The position numbers were made by a program, and so were the translations under genes. This document shows, piece after piece, positions 35,399 through 44,592 of a stretch of DNA of 64,000 nucleotides. The DNA is from Metabacillus niabensis (GTDB lineage Bacteria; Bacillota; Bacilli; Bacillales; Bacillaceae): positions 1 to 64,000 of the forward strand of contig NZ_JAIVLH010000004.1 of assembly GCF_020524345.1 (NCBI RefSeq), in the 5' to 3' direction. Position 1 is the stretch's first letter. Each line of letters opens with the position of its first letter. The notes under the pieces were generated by a model. It made no database searches and was not told where the DNA came from. It saw only the letters and a program-made list of their open reading frames with translations.

Positions 35399-36448
35399 GT
35401 GGAGGTTTTTAAAGAGGTTTTTGGAGAGTTAAAAGGGGAAAAAGTCTACTCTTTTACGTTAGAAAATCGTAATGGAATGAAAGTATCATGTATCACGCTC
35501 GGATGCATTATCACAGACGTTATCGTACCAGATAAGAATGGTAAATTTGAGAATGTAGTACTAGGGTTTGACAATGTAGAAAGATACATAAAAGATTCTC
35601 CTTATTTTGGAGCTGTTTGTGGACGTGTAGCAGGAAGAATAAGTAACGGACAATTTGAATTAGATGGCCAAATATATGAATTGCCAAAAAATGATGCTAA
35701 TAATCATTTACATGGCGGGCCAGAAGCCTTTGATAAAAAGCTTTGGGATGCTCAGGAAATAAATGAGACCGACGCGGTAGGTGTGGAGTTCTCTTATGTT
35801 AGCAAGGATGGTGAGAACGGGTATCCTGGAAACTTATCCGTTAGAATTACATACATTTTAAATGAGCAAAATGAGCTTTCTATTACATATCATGCAACAA
35901 CTGATAAAAAGACAATAGTTAATTTAACAAATCATAGCTATTTTAACTTAAGTGGAAATCTAAAAGATGATATTTTATCACATAAATTACAAGTAAAGAG
36001 TAATGAAATACTTGAGTTAAATGCCAATGTGGTACCAACTGGAAAATTTATAAATGTTACAAATACACCTTTTGACTTCAATACTGGGAAGAAGATTGAG
36101 GAAGCAATATCTTCAACTCATGAGCAAATTCAACTCGTAGGTCAAGGTGTGGACCATCCATTTCTTTTAGATGACCATCAAAATGAAGAAATCGTGTTAA
36201 TCGACGAAAAGAGTGGAAGACAGCTAATCGTGGAAACAGATCAACAAAGTGTGGTCATCTACACAAGCAATATGCTCGAGGAGCCATTTGATATTAGAGG
36301 AACAAAAACTAGAAGGTACATGGGTGTTTGTTTGGAAACTCAAGGTCTTCCTGATTCAATAAATCACCCACAATTCTCACCATGTATTTTAGATACTGGG
36401 GAAGAGTACAAAACATCCACAACGTATAAATTTAATGTTTTAACATAA
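35399..36448 (+). CDS. galM: Aldose 1-epimerase (mutarotase)
   Basis: A 349-residue aldose 1-epimerase interconverting alpha and beta anomers of galactose or glucose. Motifs: CGRVAGRISNGQFELDG, the NNHLHGG stretch, the catalytic His region NLTNHSYFNLSG, GVDHPFLLD and the catalytic Glu in VCLETQGLPDSIN. Start is GTG after GAGGAGAGA. Length matches the family. It is a lone gene, not linked to galactose genes here. Confidence 0.92.
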   Translation: MEVFKEVFGELKGEKVYSFTLENRNGMKVSCITLGCIITDVIVPDKNGKFENVVLGFDNVERYIKDSPYFGAVCGRVAGRISNGQFELDGQIYELPKNDANNHLHGGPEAFDKKLWDAQEINETDAVGVEFSYVSKDGENGYPGNLSVRITYILNEQNELSITYHATTDKKTIVNLTNHSYFNLSGNLKDDILSHKLQVKSNEILELNANVVPTGKFINVTNTPFDFNTGKKIEEAISSTHEQIQLVGQGVDHPFLLDDHQNEEIVLIDEKSGRQLIVETDQQSVVIYTSNMLEEPFDIRGTKTRRYMGVCLETQGLPDSINHPQFSPCILDTGEEYKTSTTYKFNVLT

Positions 36449-36456
36449 AAAATTAA

Positions 36457-36482
36457 GCCCCTCAAAAAACGAGGGGTCTTTT
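36457..36482. terminator. Terminator between galM and the next gene
   Basis: GCCCCTC (36457-36463) pairs with GAGGGG (36471-36476), with TCTTTT on the plus side and A-rich DNA on the left giving T-rich RNA on the minus side. Confidence 0.7.
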
Positions 36483-36484
36483 AG

Positions 36485-36700
36485 TTAATCCCCATACGGG
36501 TATGAAACACGAATACTGTCAATTGTACCTGGTTCATCCTGTATCGTGTTTAATGACTCCATATATTCCTCAAACTCTTTTTGTACATCTGCCGGGGCTC
36601 CTTCTTTTAAATGCCAATTTCCGGGCTCATCAACGAAAAATTTACTAGTCATAAAATCAGGTTTTTTAATAGTTATGAGAATCCCTCCATTTATCTTCAT
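36485..36700 (-). CDS. Small conserved-looking protein, unknown; start uncertain
   Basis: An acidic protein of 55-71 residues with DEPGNWHLKEGAPADVQKEF and a C-terminal DSIRVSYPYGD. I do not recognise it. The best binding site, TGGAGGG, lies inside the frame, with no ATG, GTG or TTG at normal distance downstream: the in-frame codons there are ATA and ATT. ATG 36652 (MTSKFF) and ATG 36700 both lack a binding site. A non-canonical start or use of ATG 36652 are the options; I report the longest frame. Confidence 0.6.
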   Translation of the reverse strand: MKINGGILITIKKPDFMTSKFFVDEPGNWHLKEGAPADVQKEFEEYMESLNTIQDEPGTIDSIRVSYPYGD

Positions 36701-36804
36701 TAGGTTTAGCTTTTACCTAATTGGATGGATAAACTCAAATTTTCAAGCTGTAAAATTTTGAAGGAGATGAATGATTTCTAAACCGGTATGTCAAAAAAGG
36801 TTAT

Positions 36805-37587
36805 TTACCTGCTAATTGTTGTTTCTTTTTCTTTTTTATCAGATGATTGGTTGTCATTATTTCTTGTTGAAACAGATCTATTAAAGAACTGGGCAAAATA
36901 ACCTGTAATTTGCCGGTAGTTTTCTTCAATCTTTTCTACAACAAAACTAATCCTTTCAAAAATTGTAGATCTTAAGCTATCCAGTTCACGAGATGTTTTT
37001 AAATTGATGGCCTCCTGCTGATCGATTCGATCTAATATTGTTTTATGAAACGTTTCTTGAATTTCAATTGTCTTTAAAATTTGATCATTAATTTCTTTTT
37101 GACTAACTAATTGTTTATTTACATTAGAATGTTGTTCTTTGAATTGATCAATTTTGTTTGCGAGCTGATTCATAGCAGTATCCTGAAGCGTAAGTTGATC
37201 AATTATTGCTTGATTTATTAATCCTTCCTCTTCATATTTCTTTAATATATCCTTGTTAAATGAGTCAATCGCTGTAAATTTTCGGAAGAACAATTCGTTA
37301 GCTTCCTCTTGCTTATTTATGTTTTCGAGCAATGGAATTGTTCGATTTTCCTGATCAACAAGTTGTTTTGTTAATTGGTGAAAATGCTTTTGTTGTTCAT
37401 GTTTTGTTTGATGAAGTAAAGAATCTAAAGAATTAGAAGCATTTTTTAGTTCTCCGTTCATTGTTTGTTGATTTTTAATAAACTCTTGTAAATAATTCTT
37501 CCTAAAGGTCGGTTGATTGGATGTTGCTTCCACCTTCGTTGGTTGTTTATATAGAAGTGGATTTTGTTGATTTTTTATATAGACCAA
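36805..37587 (-). CDS. Long coiled-coil protein
   Basis: A 260-residue hydrophilic protein whose residues ~30-230 have strong heptad patterns rich in Gln, Glu, Lys and Asn (for example LANKIDQFKEQHSNVNKQLV). It has no signal peptide or membrane segment. The tail is Ser/Asn/Lys-rich. It starts at TTG after AAAGGAGTGAG. A structural or spore-associated role is possible, but no family is recognised. Confidence 0.7.
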   Translation of the reverse strand: MVYIKNQQNPLLYKQPTKVEATSNQPTFRKNYLQEFIKNQQTMNGELKNASNSLDSLLHQTKHEQQKHFHQLTKQLVDQENRTIPLLENINKQEEANELFFRKFTAIDSFNKDILKKYEEEGLINQAIIDQLTLQDTAMNQLANKIDQFKEQHSNVNKQLVSQKEINDQILKTIEIQETFHKTILDRIDQQEAINLKTSRELDSLRSTIFERISFVVEKIEENYRQITGYFAQFFNRSVSTRNNDNQSSDKKEKETTISR

Positions 37588-37747
37588 TGAAACTCACTCC
37601 TTTCACACTTCTTTTAAAATGATGTTAATATCATATGTGTGAGCAGGGCTGTTTGATAAGTTTTTTTTTAACGAACAAAAAAATGTAAAGAGATTGCAAA
37701 AAGAAGGACATACTACAAAGGAAATTAAGTAGAAGGTGGTATGAAGA

Positions 37748-38371
37748 ATGAGTATGGAGTGGTTTGATCGTGTTAGTAGTGAACTTCAAGATCATTTAGA
37801 ATCGATATGTGAAAAGTACGATCAAGAAGGAAATATGTCCATAGATCGTGGTGCAAAGCACCCTCGGATTGAATTTTTTATTGAAACTGAGGATGATGAT
37901 CGAGAATATTTTTGCACTTTGTTCTTCGACCCTTATAATGAGGAATTCTATTTTGAAACATTTGATTTTGAGTATGAGCAAACAACAAGGACAATTTTAG
38001 CCGATATTGAAGAAATTATTGAAGCAGTCCATGAAAGCTTTCATGAGTACATAAATGATGAGGTAGAAGAAGAATTTGATGATGATGTTATAGATGAGGA
38101 TGAAACAGATATTTTTGAAGAAATTGATGTAGAGTGGGAAACGCCTGAAGTGACAGCATTTATTTATGAAGATGAGGTAGAAGTCACTTATCAGTTTGGC
38201 ATTGTTCAAGAAACCGGTGATGGGGTGCTTCGACGCGTGAACCGCATCAAAACAGAAGAGGATGATCTTATCAAAGATGAAACGAATTTTATTTTCAGTA
38301 AAGAAGAGGCAAGCACAATTATTGCTATGATTGCGAGTCATATGGATTCTTTGTCTGAATTTGAACTGTAA
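37748..38371 (+). CDS. Acidic conserved hypothetical protein
   Basis: A 207-residue, very acidic, soluble protein. The first ~85 residues look like a folded domain with beta strands (PRIEFFIETEDDDREYFC, FYFETFDFEYEQ); a Glu/Asp tract follows (EVEEEFDDDVIDEDETD) and a second beta-rich segment ends in EEASTIIAMIASHMDSL. I do not recognise a function. Upstream is AGAAGGTGG. It is a single gene before helD with its own terminator. Confidence 0.7.
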   Translation: MSMEWFDRVSSELQDHLESICEKYDQEGNMSIDRGAKHPRIEFFIETEDDDREYFCTLFFDPYNEEFYFETFDFEYEQTTRTILADIEEIIEAVHESFHEYINDEVEEEFDDDVIDEDETDIFEEIDVEWETPEVTAFIYEDEVEVTYQFGIVQETGDGVLRRVNRIKTEEDDLIKDETNFIFSKEEASTIIAMIASHMDSLSEFEL

Positions 38372-38390
38372 TGAATATGTTGAACAATAT

Positions 38391-38432
38391 AAGATGTTTT
38401 AAATGAATCTATTCATTTTTAGCATCTTTTTT
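38391..38432 (+). terminator. Terminator before helD
   Basis: AAGATG (38391-38396) and CATCTT (38423-38428) close a hairpin with inner AAATGAAT/ATTCATTT, followed by TTTTTT. Confidence 0.8.
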
Positions 38433-38564
38433 CGTTTTATCTGGTCCTATAGTGGATATTGTTGGGTTTCAATAAGATAATGTTAATAGAAACATTAGAG
38501 AATGTAGGAGTTTTTAAAGGACATATCGAACTAATAATAGGTATGTGATGAAGGGCGGGGTTAT

Positions 38565-40910
38565 ATGGATTCTTTTGAAGAAGCTAAAAACATGGAACAA
38601 GAAAGAATTGATTTTATATTTCATAAAATAAAAGCTGATTTAATCTCTTTAACAGAAAAAACGTCTACTGTTAAAACAGATATAGTGTCAATGCGCAAAA
38701 ACTTTTGGGAAGATGTTACGGTAAATCTTGATGATGCAGTTGAAGCAAGCGAAACAGCAGCAAGCATCAAACAGCAAGCAGAATTTTTATCTGAACGGGA
38801 ACATCGTCATAAACATCTTCACCGAGATCTAAAAAACCTGCAGAGATTAATGGACACCCCTTATTTTGCAAGAATTGATTTTCTCGAAAAGGGTGAGCAA
38901 GTGATTGAAAGCATTTATCTTGGAATTGCCTCTTATATAGATCGAAAAACCGATGAATTCCTTATCTATGATTGGCGAGCTCCGATTTCCAGCCTTTATT
39001 ACGACTATTCTCTTGGTCAAGCAGAGTTTAAAGCACCAGGTGGCACCGTTAAAGGTGAGCTTACTTTGAAACGACAATTTATCATAAAAAACGCTGTTAT
39101 TGAAGGGATGTTTGATACAGGTATTACGATAGGGGATGAATTGCTACAGGAGGTATTAGGGAATCAATCAAATACTCAAATGAAAAGTATTGTAGCAACA
39201 ATTCAACAGGAGCAAAATCAAGTGATTCGTAATGAAAAGGGTAAGTTACTTATTGTTCAAGGTGCTGCAGGTAGTGGAAAAACATCTGCAGCTTTGCAAC
39301 GAGTAGCGTATTTATTGTATAAATATCGTGAATCCCTAGAGGCAGAAGAAATCCTTTTATTTTCCCCAAACCTTATGTTTAACAGTTATATTCGAAATGT
39401 GTTGCCTGAACTTGGGGAAGAAAATATGCAACAAACAACATTTCAACAATATCTTGAGCATTTTTTGTCAAAGGACTTCGAGGTAGAAGATCCGTTTACA
39501 CAAATGGAATACATGCTGACAGCTAATAGTGATGATAACTATCATGTAAGACGGCACTCAGCAAAGTTTAAATCATCCTTTCAATATATGACATTAATTA
39601 ATCATTACCTTGAGCATTTAAGTGAAGAAGGGCTAGTTTTTCATGACATTATTTTTAGAGAAGAACTGTTAATATCCTCAGAGCAAATCAAATCACATTT
39701 TTATTCAATAAGTAAGACAATTTCCACACCAAATCGCATAAAACTTGTGACGGATTGGCTTCTAGATGAATTAAAGGCGATTGAAAAAAGAGAGCGGAAA
39801 AAGGCTTGGGTAGACGAAGAAATACAGTATTTAAGTAAAGAAGAATATCAATTTTACTATGAGAAGTTAAGTAAACAAAAGCGTTTTACACAAGACACCT
39901 TTGATGATTATAATAGGGAGCAAGAAATGCTTCGAAAATATGTTGTCAAACGTCATTTAAGTCCGGTAAGAAAACAAATCAGGTCTCAAGCGTTTCTAAA
40001 TATGAAAAAAATATATGAGCAAATTTTCGTACTTGACCCAAAGATTTTACTTGGAGGAGAAACCTTAAGTCTTTCAATGGATATATGGGAGAGAGTAAGT
40101 TCATTTACTTTAAAAGAATTAAAACGTGATAGACTGCTTTATGAAGATGCAACACCCTTTTTATATTTAAAGGAGAAGATCATTGGATTTCAAGTGAATA
40201 CGAGTGTAAAATATGTGTTTATTGACGAGGCACAGGACTATTCCACATTTCAATATGCTTTTATTAATCACTTATTCCCAAACGCACGACTAACAATTTT
40301 AGGGGATATGAATCAGGCAATTTATGCCCATAACTCTCATTCGGGTATAGATGCATTAAAAGAACTTTTTCCAGATGTACGGGCTGAAACCATTATCCTA
40401 ACGAAAAGCTATCGCTCAACAAAACCAATTATTGAATTTACTCGTGAACTTTTAGAAAGTGCAAAATCCATTATTCCCTTTAACCGCGATGGAAAAAAGC
40501 CGATAGTGATCGAAAAAGATAATCAGGAAGATTTACTTAGAGGAATCATTGATAAAGTGAAATCTTTTCAACAATACAAGACAGTTGCGATTATATGCCA
40601 ATCGGCTCAGGAAGCAGAGGTTGTTCATAAGAAATTACAATCACAGTTAGAGATACAATTAGTAGATAAACGTAGTAATGAATACAATGAAGGTAATGTA
40701 ATCATTCCTGCTTATTTGGCAAAAGGTATCGAGTTTGATGTGGTTATTATTTATGATGGTTCAAATGAGATTTACGGGAGTGAACAAGTGAAAAATCTTT
40801 TTTATACTGCTTGTACAAGAGCTATGCATGAACTGGTTATATTCTCACGGGGCAACATTTCTTCATTAGTGGAAAATGTTCCAAATCATCTTTACACAAA
40901 GGAGTCGTAG
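38565..40910 (+). CDS. helD: RNA polymerase recycling helicase HelD
   Basis: A 781-residue UvrD/Rep-like superfamily 1 ATPase. B. subtilis HelD (774 residues) binds RNA polymerase and releases it from stalled complexes. The N-terminal ~100 residues form a long charged coiled coil (the arm entering the secondary channel); DEFLIYDWRAPISSLYYDY is typical of the class. Helicase motifs: Walker A QGAAGSGKTSAAL, YVFIDEAQDYS (motif II), LGDMNQAIY (III), and LTKSYRST (IV). It overlaps no neighbour, and a small gene starts two bases after its stop. Confidence 0.93.
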   Translation: MDSFEEAKNMEQERIDFIFHKIKADLISLTEKTSTVKTDIVSMRKNFWEDVTVNLDDAVEASETAASIKQQAEFLSEREHRHKHLHRDLKNLQRLMDTPYFARIDFLEKGEQVIESIYLGIASYIDRKTDEFLIYDWRAPISSLYYDYSLGQAEFKAPGGTVKGELTLKRQFIIKNAVIEGMFDTGITIGDELLQEVLGNQSNTQMKSIVATIQQEQNQVIRNEKGKLLIVQGAAGSGKTSAALQRVAYLLYKYRESLEAEEILLFSPNLMFNSYIRNVLPELGEENMQQTTFQQYLEHFLSKDFEVEDPFTQMEYMLTANSDDNYHVRRHSAKFKSSFQYMTLINHYLEHLSEEGLVFHDIIFREELLISSEQIKSHFYSISKTISTPNRIKLVTDWLLDELKAIEKRERKKAWVDEEIQYLSKEEYQFYYEKLSKQKRFTQDTFDDYNREQEMLRKYVVKRHLSPVRKQIRSQAFLNMKKIYEQIFVLDPKILLGGETLSLSMDIWERVSSFTLKELKRDRLLYEDATPFLYLKEKIIGFQVNTSVKYVFIDEAQDYSTFQYAFINHLFPNARLTILGDMNQAIYAHNSHSGIDALKELFPDVRAETIILTKSYRSTKPIIEFTRELLESAKSIIPFNRDGKKPIVIEKDNQEDLLRGIIDKVKSFQQYKTVAIICQSAQEAEVVHKKLQSQLEIQLVDKRSNEYNEGNVIIPAYLAKGIEFDVVIIYDGSNEIYGSEQVKNLFYTACTRAMHELVIFSRGNISSLVENVPNHLYTKES

Positions 40911-40912
40911 TA

Positions 40913-41236
40913 TTGAATGAAGAGAATATGGAAATTCTTGCAAATATCCGATATATGAAGGTAACAAGGGTTATTGAAAACAATGTTCAAAACCATAAGG
41001 AAGAGGAACATGTTATCACGTTAACAACAAATGGAATTGAAACCTCTTGTGATACATTTTCCCTTACAGAAGTATTAGATATTTCGTTCCGTGATTTTTC
41101 ACAGCAACTTGGTCTTTTATATCTTCATACAACAAAGGGTATGTATTCCTATACTGTAAGAATAAATCCCCAAATGTTTATGAAAAAATTTAAAGAAGTA
41201 AAGGAATGGAAAAAAAACGGGACAAATTCTTTATGA
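40913..41236 (+). CDS. Small protein co-transcribed with helD
   Basis: A 107-residue protein starting at TTG two bases after helD, with GGAG upstream. It is mixed alpha/beta (ANIRYMKVTRVIENN, FRDFSQQLGLLYLHTTKGMYSYTVRIN) and has no membrane segment. Immediate adjacency indicates an operon with helD. I recognise no family. Confidence 0.7.
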   Translation: MNEENMEILANIRYMKVTRVIENNVQNHKEEEHVITLTTNGIETSCDTFSLTEVLDISFRDFSQQLGLLYLHTTKGMYSYTVRINPQMFMKKFKEVKEWKKNGTNSL

Positions 41237-41250
41237 AATTGTCCCGTTTA
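41215..41250. terminator. Bidirectional terminator after the helD operon
   Basis: AAACGGGACAA (41215-41225) pairs with TTGTCCCGTTT (41239-41249), overlapping the stop codon. On the minus strand a run of T follows, so it also ends the SinI-like gene. Confidence 0.75.
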
Positions 41251-41253
41251 TGG

Positions 41254-41388
41254 TTAGCTGTACATTTTCTCCAATGCTTTTCTCTTAATAAATAGTGAGA
41301 ATTCTTCTTTACTAACACCGGATTTCATCGCTTCGTTAATAAGGAGAATTATTTTATTATCGTTATTCATTTTTTTCTGTTCAGTCAA
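41254..41388 (-). CDS. SinI-family anti-repressor mini-protein
   Basis: A 44-codon frame starts at TTG 41388, eight or so bases after GGGGGTGG. The sequence NKIILLINEAMKSGVSKEEF followed by SLFIKRKALEKM has the helical SinI dimerisation pattern (compare the WVELMVEAKEANISPEEIRK region of SinI). In B. subtilis SinI binds SinR through this helix pair and releases matrix genes from repression. There is no SinR-like gene beside it, so the partner would be elsewhere. The region is too short for routine gene calling. It ends at a strong bidirectional hairpin. Confidence 0.65.
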   Translation of the reverse strand: MTEQKKMNNDNKIILLINEAMKSGVSKEEFSLFIKRKALEKMYS

Positions 41389-41496
41389 GTGATTCCACCC
41401 CCGTAATAATAAGTAAAGAATCTTTATACTTTACCCACAAGTATATAAGGTAAAACATAATTTTATATTTTATTGTTACTATCAAGGCGTTTATAA

Positions 41497-41523
41497 ATTA
41501 AAAACTGCCAGCTTTCCGGCAGT
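41497..41523 (-). terminator. Terminator of the nitroreductase gene
   Basis: ACTGCC (41504-41509) pairs with GGCAGT (41518-41523); on the minus strand TTTTTAATTT follows. Confidence 0.75.
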
Positions 41524-41530
41524 CTCTAAC

Positions 41531-42289
41531 TCATTTCATATCCTTACAAGTAAAACCTTGTTGATGCAGCATTTTGGGAACGTCTGGATATTGATTGTTA
41601 TAATGTTTTTCTTGATAAAATTTAGATATTCTATATGTCCAATTATTATCTTGTTTTCCATTTGTCCTTTTTAGTTGATGTTGTTTGAATATCTCATTAT
41701 ATGATTTAATATATTGAGTCTGATTAGAATTGTAATTTTCGTCATGTCGAAATGCTTCTTTTGGAAGTCGTGGGTTTAGTCCAGGGCCTTCGGATGGATA
41801 ACCAACACATAAACCTGAAATTGGAATAACATATTTGGGGATTTCCAACAGCTCAATGACACCTAATGGATTTCTTCGTATGCCACCAATTGGAACTGTA
41901 CCCAGCCCAATTGATTCTGCAGCAGCTATAGCATTGCTCATGGAAATCCCGACATCAGTTGCCCCAACAAGTAATGCATCAGTATCATTTACTACTTCAA
42001 ATGACATACCTTCCAGTTCACTTGCCAGTTTTGCACGATAAAAGTCAGCACAAAATACTAAAAAAACAGGTGCATGCCTGATATGCTCCTGATTTCCACA
42101 ATAAGAAGCTAATTGTTTTTTCTTATCCTGATTTTTGATCACAATAACAGATACTTGCTGTCCATGTATCCAAGTAGGAGCAGCTTGTGCCGCTTTGAGA
42201 ATGTCTTTTAAATGTTCTTCTTCTACAGGTTTATCCTGGTATTGACGAAAAGATCGATGACTTGTTAAAGTATTCAGTACTTCGTTCAC
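41531..42289 (-). CDS. NADPH-dependent nitroreductase/flavin reductase (NfsA/NfrA type)
   Basis: A 252-residue FMN flavoprotein of the nitroreductase family, NfsA/FRP branch. The FMN-binding N-terminus is LTSHRSFRQYQDKPV; APTWIHGQQVSVIVI and SIGLGTVPIGGIRRNP are typical; GLCVGYP is the conserved C-terminal loop. It reduces quinones, nitro compounds or flavins with NADPH. The start is GTG after CTAGGAGGTA. It is divergent from the GDPD gene. Confidence 0.87.
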   Translation of the reverse strand: MNEVLNTLTSHRSFRQYQDKPVEEEHLKDILKAAQAAPTWIHGQQVSVIVIKNQDKKKQLASYCGNQEHIRHAPVFLVFCADFYRAKLASELEGMSFEVVNDTDALLVGATDVGISMSNAIAAAESIGLGTVPIGGIRRNPLGVIELLEIPKYVIPISGLCVGYPSEGPGLNPRLPKEAFRHDENYNSNQTQYIKSYNEIFKQHQLKRTNGKQDNNWTYRISKFYQEKHYNNQYPDVPKMLHQQGFTCKDMK

Positions 42290-42398
42290 TAAAGATACCT
42301 CCTAGAGAATGATCTTACTATTAACTTTACTTGAAATATAAGTGAGTTTCAAAGATTTAAGTTAATAATAATTACAATCCTTTAAAGGTGTGAAAAGT

Positions 42399-43199
42399 AT
42401 GAGCAAAAAAATCTTTATTCTGAATCATTTCAGTAAAATGAAAACTTTTCCAATAGGTGAAAAGAAGGAGAATGGAAACAAGCTAGTTGTAGCTCATCGA
42501 GGGGCCTCAGGCTATGCTCCAGAGAACACGATGGCTGCTTTTGAAAAAGCATTACAAATGAAATCCGATTATCTTGAAATAGATATACAAATGACCAAAG
42601 ATGAAAAATTGGTTGTTATTCATGATCCAACTGTAGATCGAACAACGAATGGAACAGGTGAGGTACATCAATATACATATGAAGAGCTCCGTCACTTAGA
42701 TGCAGGAGGCTGGTTTCATAAAAAATTTACCGGTCAATACATTCCAACCCTGGAGGAAGTAATAGAAACATACAAAAATAAAATGGGTTTACTGGTCGAA
42801 ATTAAGAATCCGGTCATGTATCCGAACTTAATCTTAAAGTTGGGAGAAGTAATGAAAAAGTGTAATGTAGACCGTCCGATAAATAATGAAATAATCATAC
42901 AGTCATTTGACTTTGAATGGCTGGAGACATTTCATAAATCCTTGCCGAATATACCACTTGGACTATTAGTGAAATATAGAGTTCATGGAATATCAAAGGT
43001 TCAATTAAGAGATTGGTCTTCTTTGGTACAATACATTAATCCAAATAAAGCATTAATTACAAAGAATTTGGTTAAACGAATTCATTCATACGATATGAAA
43101 GTTATGCCATATACAGTGAGAGATAAAAAGTCAATTAAAAACCTATTAGATGCAAATGTGGATGGAATCATAACGGATTTCCCGGATTATTTTACTTAG
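42399..43199 (+). CDS. Glycerophosphodiester phosphodiesterase
   Basis: A protein of about 266 residues with a GDPD TIM barrel that hydrolyses deacylated phospholipids to glycerol-3-phosphate and alcohol. Catalytic motifs are VAHRGASGYAPENTMAAF (first His and Glu) and VIHDPTVDRTTNGTG (second His). No signal peptide is present, so it resembles cytoplasmic UgpQ/YhdW. ATG 42399 is preceded by AAAGGTG at good distance; the GTG at 42390 overlaps that site. Confidence 0.87.
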   Translation: MSKKIFILNHFSKMKTFPIGEKKENGNKLVVAHRGASGYAPENTMAAFEKALQMKSDYLEIDIQMTKDEKLVVIHDPTVDRTTNGTGEVHQYTYEELRHLDAGGWFHKKFTGQYIPTLEEVIETYKNKMGLLVEIKNPVMYPNLILKLGEVMKKCNVDRPINNEIIIQSFDFEWLETFHKSLPNIPLGLLVKYRVHGISKVQLRDWSSLVQYINPNKALITKNLVKRIHSYDMKVMPYTVRDKKSIKNLLDANVDGIITDFPDYFT

Positions 43200-43209
43200 A
43201 TAAAGGTGG

Positions 43210-43231
43210 CATTCAGGGGAACCCCTGAATG
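43210..43231. terminator. Strong hairpin between GDPD and a small gene
   Basis: CATTCAGGGG (43210-43219) and CCCCTGAATG (43222-43231) form a 10-base-pair stem with a two-base gap between convergent genes. There is no long T run on either side. Confidence 0.55.
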
Positions 43232-43417
43232 TCAAAGATTTTCTTGTTGTTGGCCAATTTCCTTCTCAGCAATGATTGAATTTGCTACTTCTTGCTGTTT
43301 ATGTTTGTTTACTGAATCACCATTACTATTTTTAAGATTTGGAAATGTGCTATCTGTTTGAATTGTAATGTTTTCATCTTTTGGAGCGTTCGTTAAGTAC
43401 TTTTCTTTGTTTTCCAT
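43232..43417 (-). CDS. Small hydrophilic protein, unknown
   Basis: A 61-residue protein starting MENKEKYLTNAPKDENITIQ after AGAAGGAGG. It is rich in Asn, Gln, Lys and Glu, lacks hydrophobic segments and resembles minor spore proteins in composition. No family is recognised. Confidence 0.6.
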   Translation of the reverse strand: MENKEKYLTNAPKDENITIQTDSTFPNLKNSNGDSVNKHKQQEVANSIIAEKEIGQQQENL

Positions 43418-43622
43418 AAAAAAATCCTCCTTCTTAAAAGACACAGATTATGTTTTTCTTATCATACATATCCTTTTCCAAAGAATGATTTCTCATACAA
43501 TAAAGAGGTTGAAATGGAAGCGCTATAAAACCTTATATAATAGTAGAAACTCGTCTATAAAGATTTCATCTCCATAATTTACAAAATTTCAGAAGATTGA
43601 TAAATGATATAATACAAGAGGA

Positions 43623-43660
43623 CTGACAAATGAATAATAACCTTGTCAGCCTTATGTTTT
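43623..43660. terminator. Bidirectional terminator at the end of gltC
   Basis: CTGACAA (43623-43629) pairs with TTGTCAG (43643-43649). The plus side ends in a T-rich stretch (TATGTTTTTTT), the minus side in TCCTCTTGT. Confidence 0.55.
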
Positions 43661-43661
43661 T

Positions 43662-44564
43662 TTATTTATATTGTTCAAGCATCGAGAAGAAGTCTTTTAC
43701 AAATTTATAGAAAACCTTCTCCGAAGGTGCAAGATCTCTTTTTTTCGAAACAATGATACCAACAGATCTTCTAACTAATGGAAGTTCTATCGGTACTTTT
43801 ACCGTAAAGCGAGGGATGGATTCGTGAAAAGTACTTTCCGGTAAAAGTGTGACACCCATTCCTGCAGATACTAGCCCTTTTATTGCATCTAAATCCTCAC
43901 CAACTGAGGAGATATTCGGTACAAAACCAGCTTGCTTGCATGCATCTACAACAATATGTTGCAAGATATAACCCTTTGGAAATAAAACGAATGAATCGTT
44001 CCTCAATTCATTTAAAAGAATGCTTCTCTTAGATGCGAGCGGATGAGATGATGGCAACAAGGCCAGAATACTTTCAGTAAACAAAATAGACCCTTCTATA
44101 TCTGGGATGTTCTGTGGTACAGGCCCTAAAAATGCTAAATCTATTTCACGGTTTATTACTGAATCAATTAAGAAATTATACGAACCCTGTCGCAAATGGA
44201 AGGCAACATTCGGGTGTTTTTCCTTAAATGCTGAAATCACGGTTGGCAATAAGTGACTTGCAAGACTTGTAGGAAACCCGATTTTGATTGTTCCTCTTTC
44301 AGGATCTAAATACTCATCAATTTGTTTTTTTGCATAATCAATTGCCTTCATAGCAGTTTTTGTATGTGTAAGAAATACCTTTCCGATTGGTGTTAGCTTA
44401 ACGTTTCGCCCTTCTCTTTCAAATAATGTAACACCTAATTCTGCTTCAAGGTTCGCGATCTGTCTGCTTATTGCAGACTGAGCAACATGTAAATATTGTG
44501 CAGCTTCTGAAACATGTTCACGCTCTGCTACCTCCATAAAATATCGTAATTGTCTTAACTCCAT
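43662..44564 (-). CDS. gltC: LysR-type activator of glutamate synthase
   Basis: A 300-residue LysR regulator. The winged helix-turn-helix is MELRQLRYFMEVAEREHVSE...SAISRQIANLEAELG, and the effector domain follows from about residue 90. It is divergent from gltAB, as in B. subtilis, where GltC activates gltAB with 2-oxoglutarate and is held inactive by glutamate dehydrogenase. I start at the second of two adjacent ATGs, giving 300 residues and six bases after GGAGG. Confidence 0.93.
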   Translation of the reverse strand: MELRQLRYFMEVAEREHVSEAAQYLHVAQSAISRQIANLEAELGVTLFEREGRNVKLTPIGKVFLTHTKTAMKAIDYAKKQIDEYLDPERGTIKIGFPTSLASHLLPTVISAFKEKHPNVAFHLRQGSYNFLIDSVINREIDLAFLGPVPQNIPDIEGSILFTESILALLPSSHPLASKRSILLNELRNDSFVLFPKGYILQHIVVDACKQAGFVPNISSVGEDLDAIKGLVSAGMGVTLLPESTFHESIPRFTVKVPIELPLVRRSVGIIVSKKRDLAPSEKVFYKFVKDFFSMLEQYK

Positions 44565-44592
44565 CATAGGCCTCCGTTCATATATATCAATA

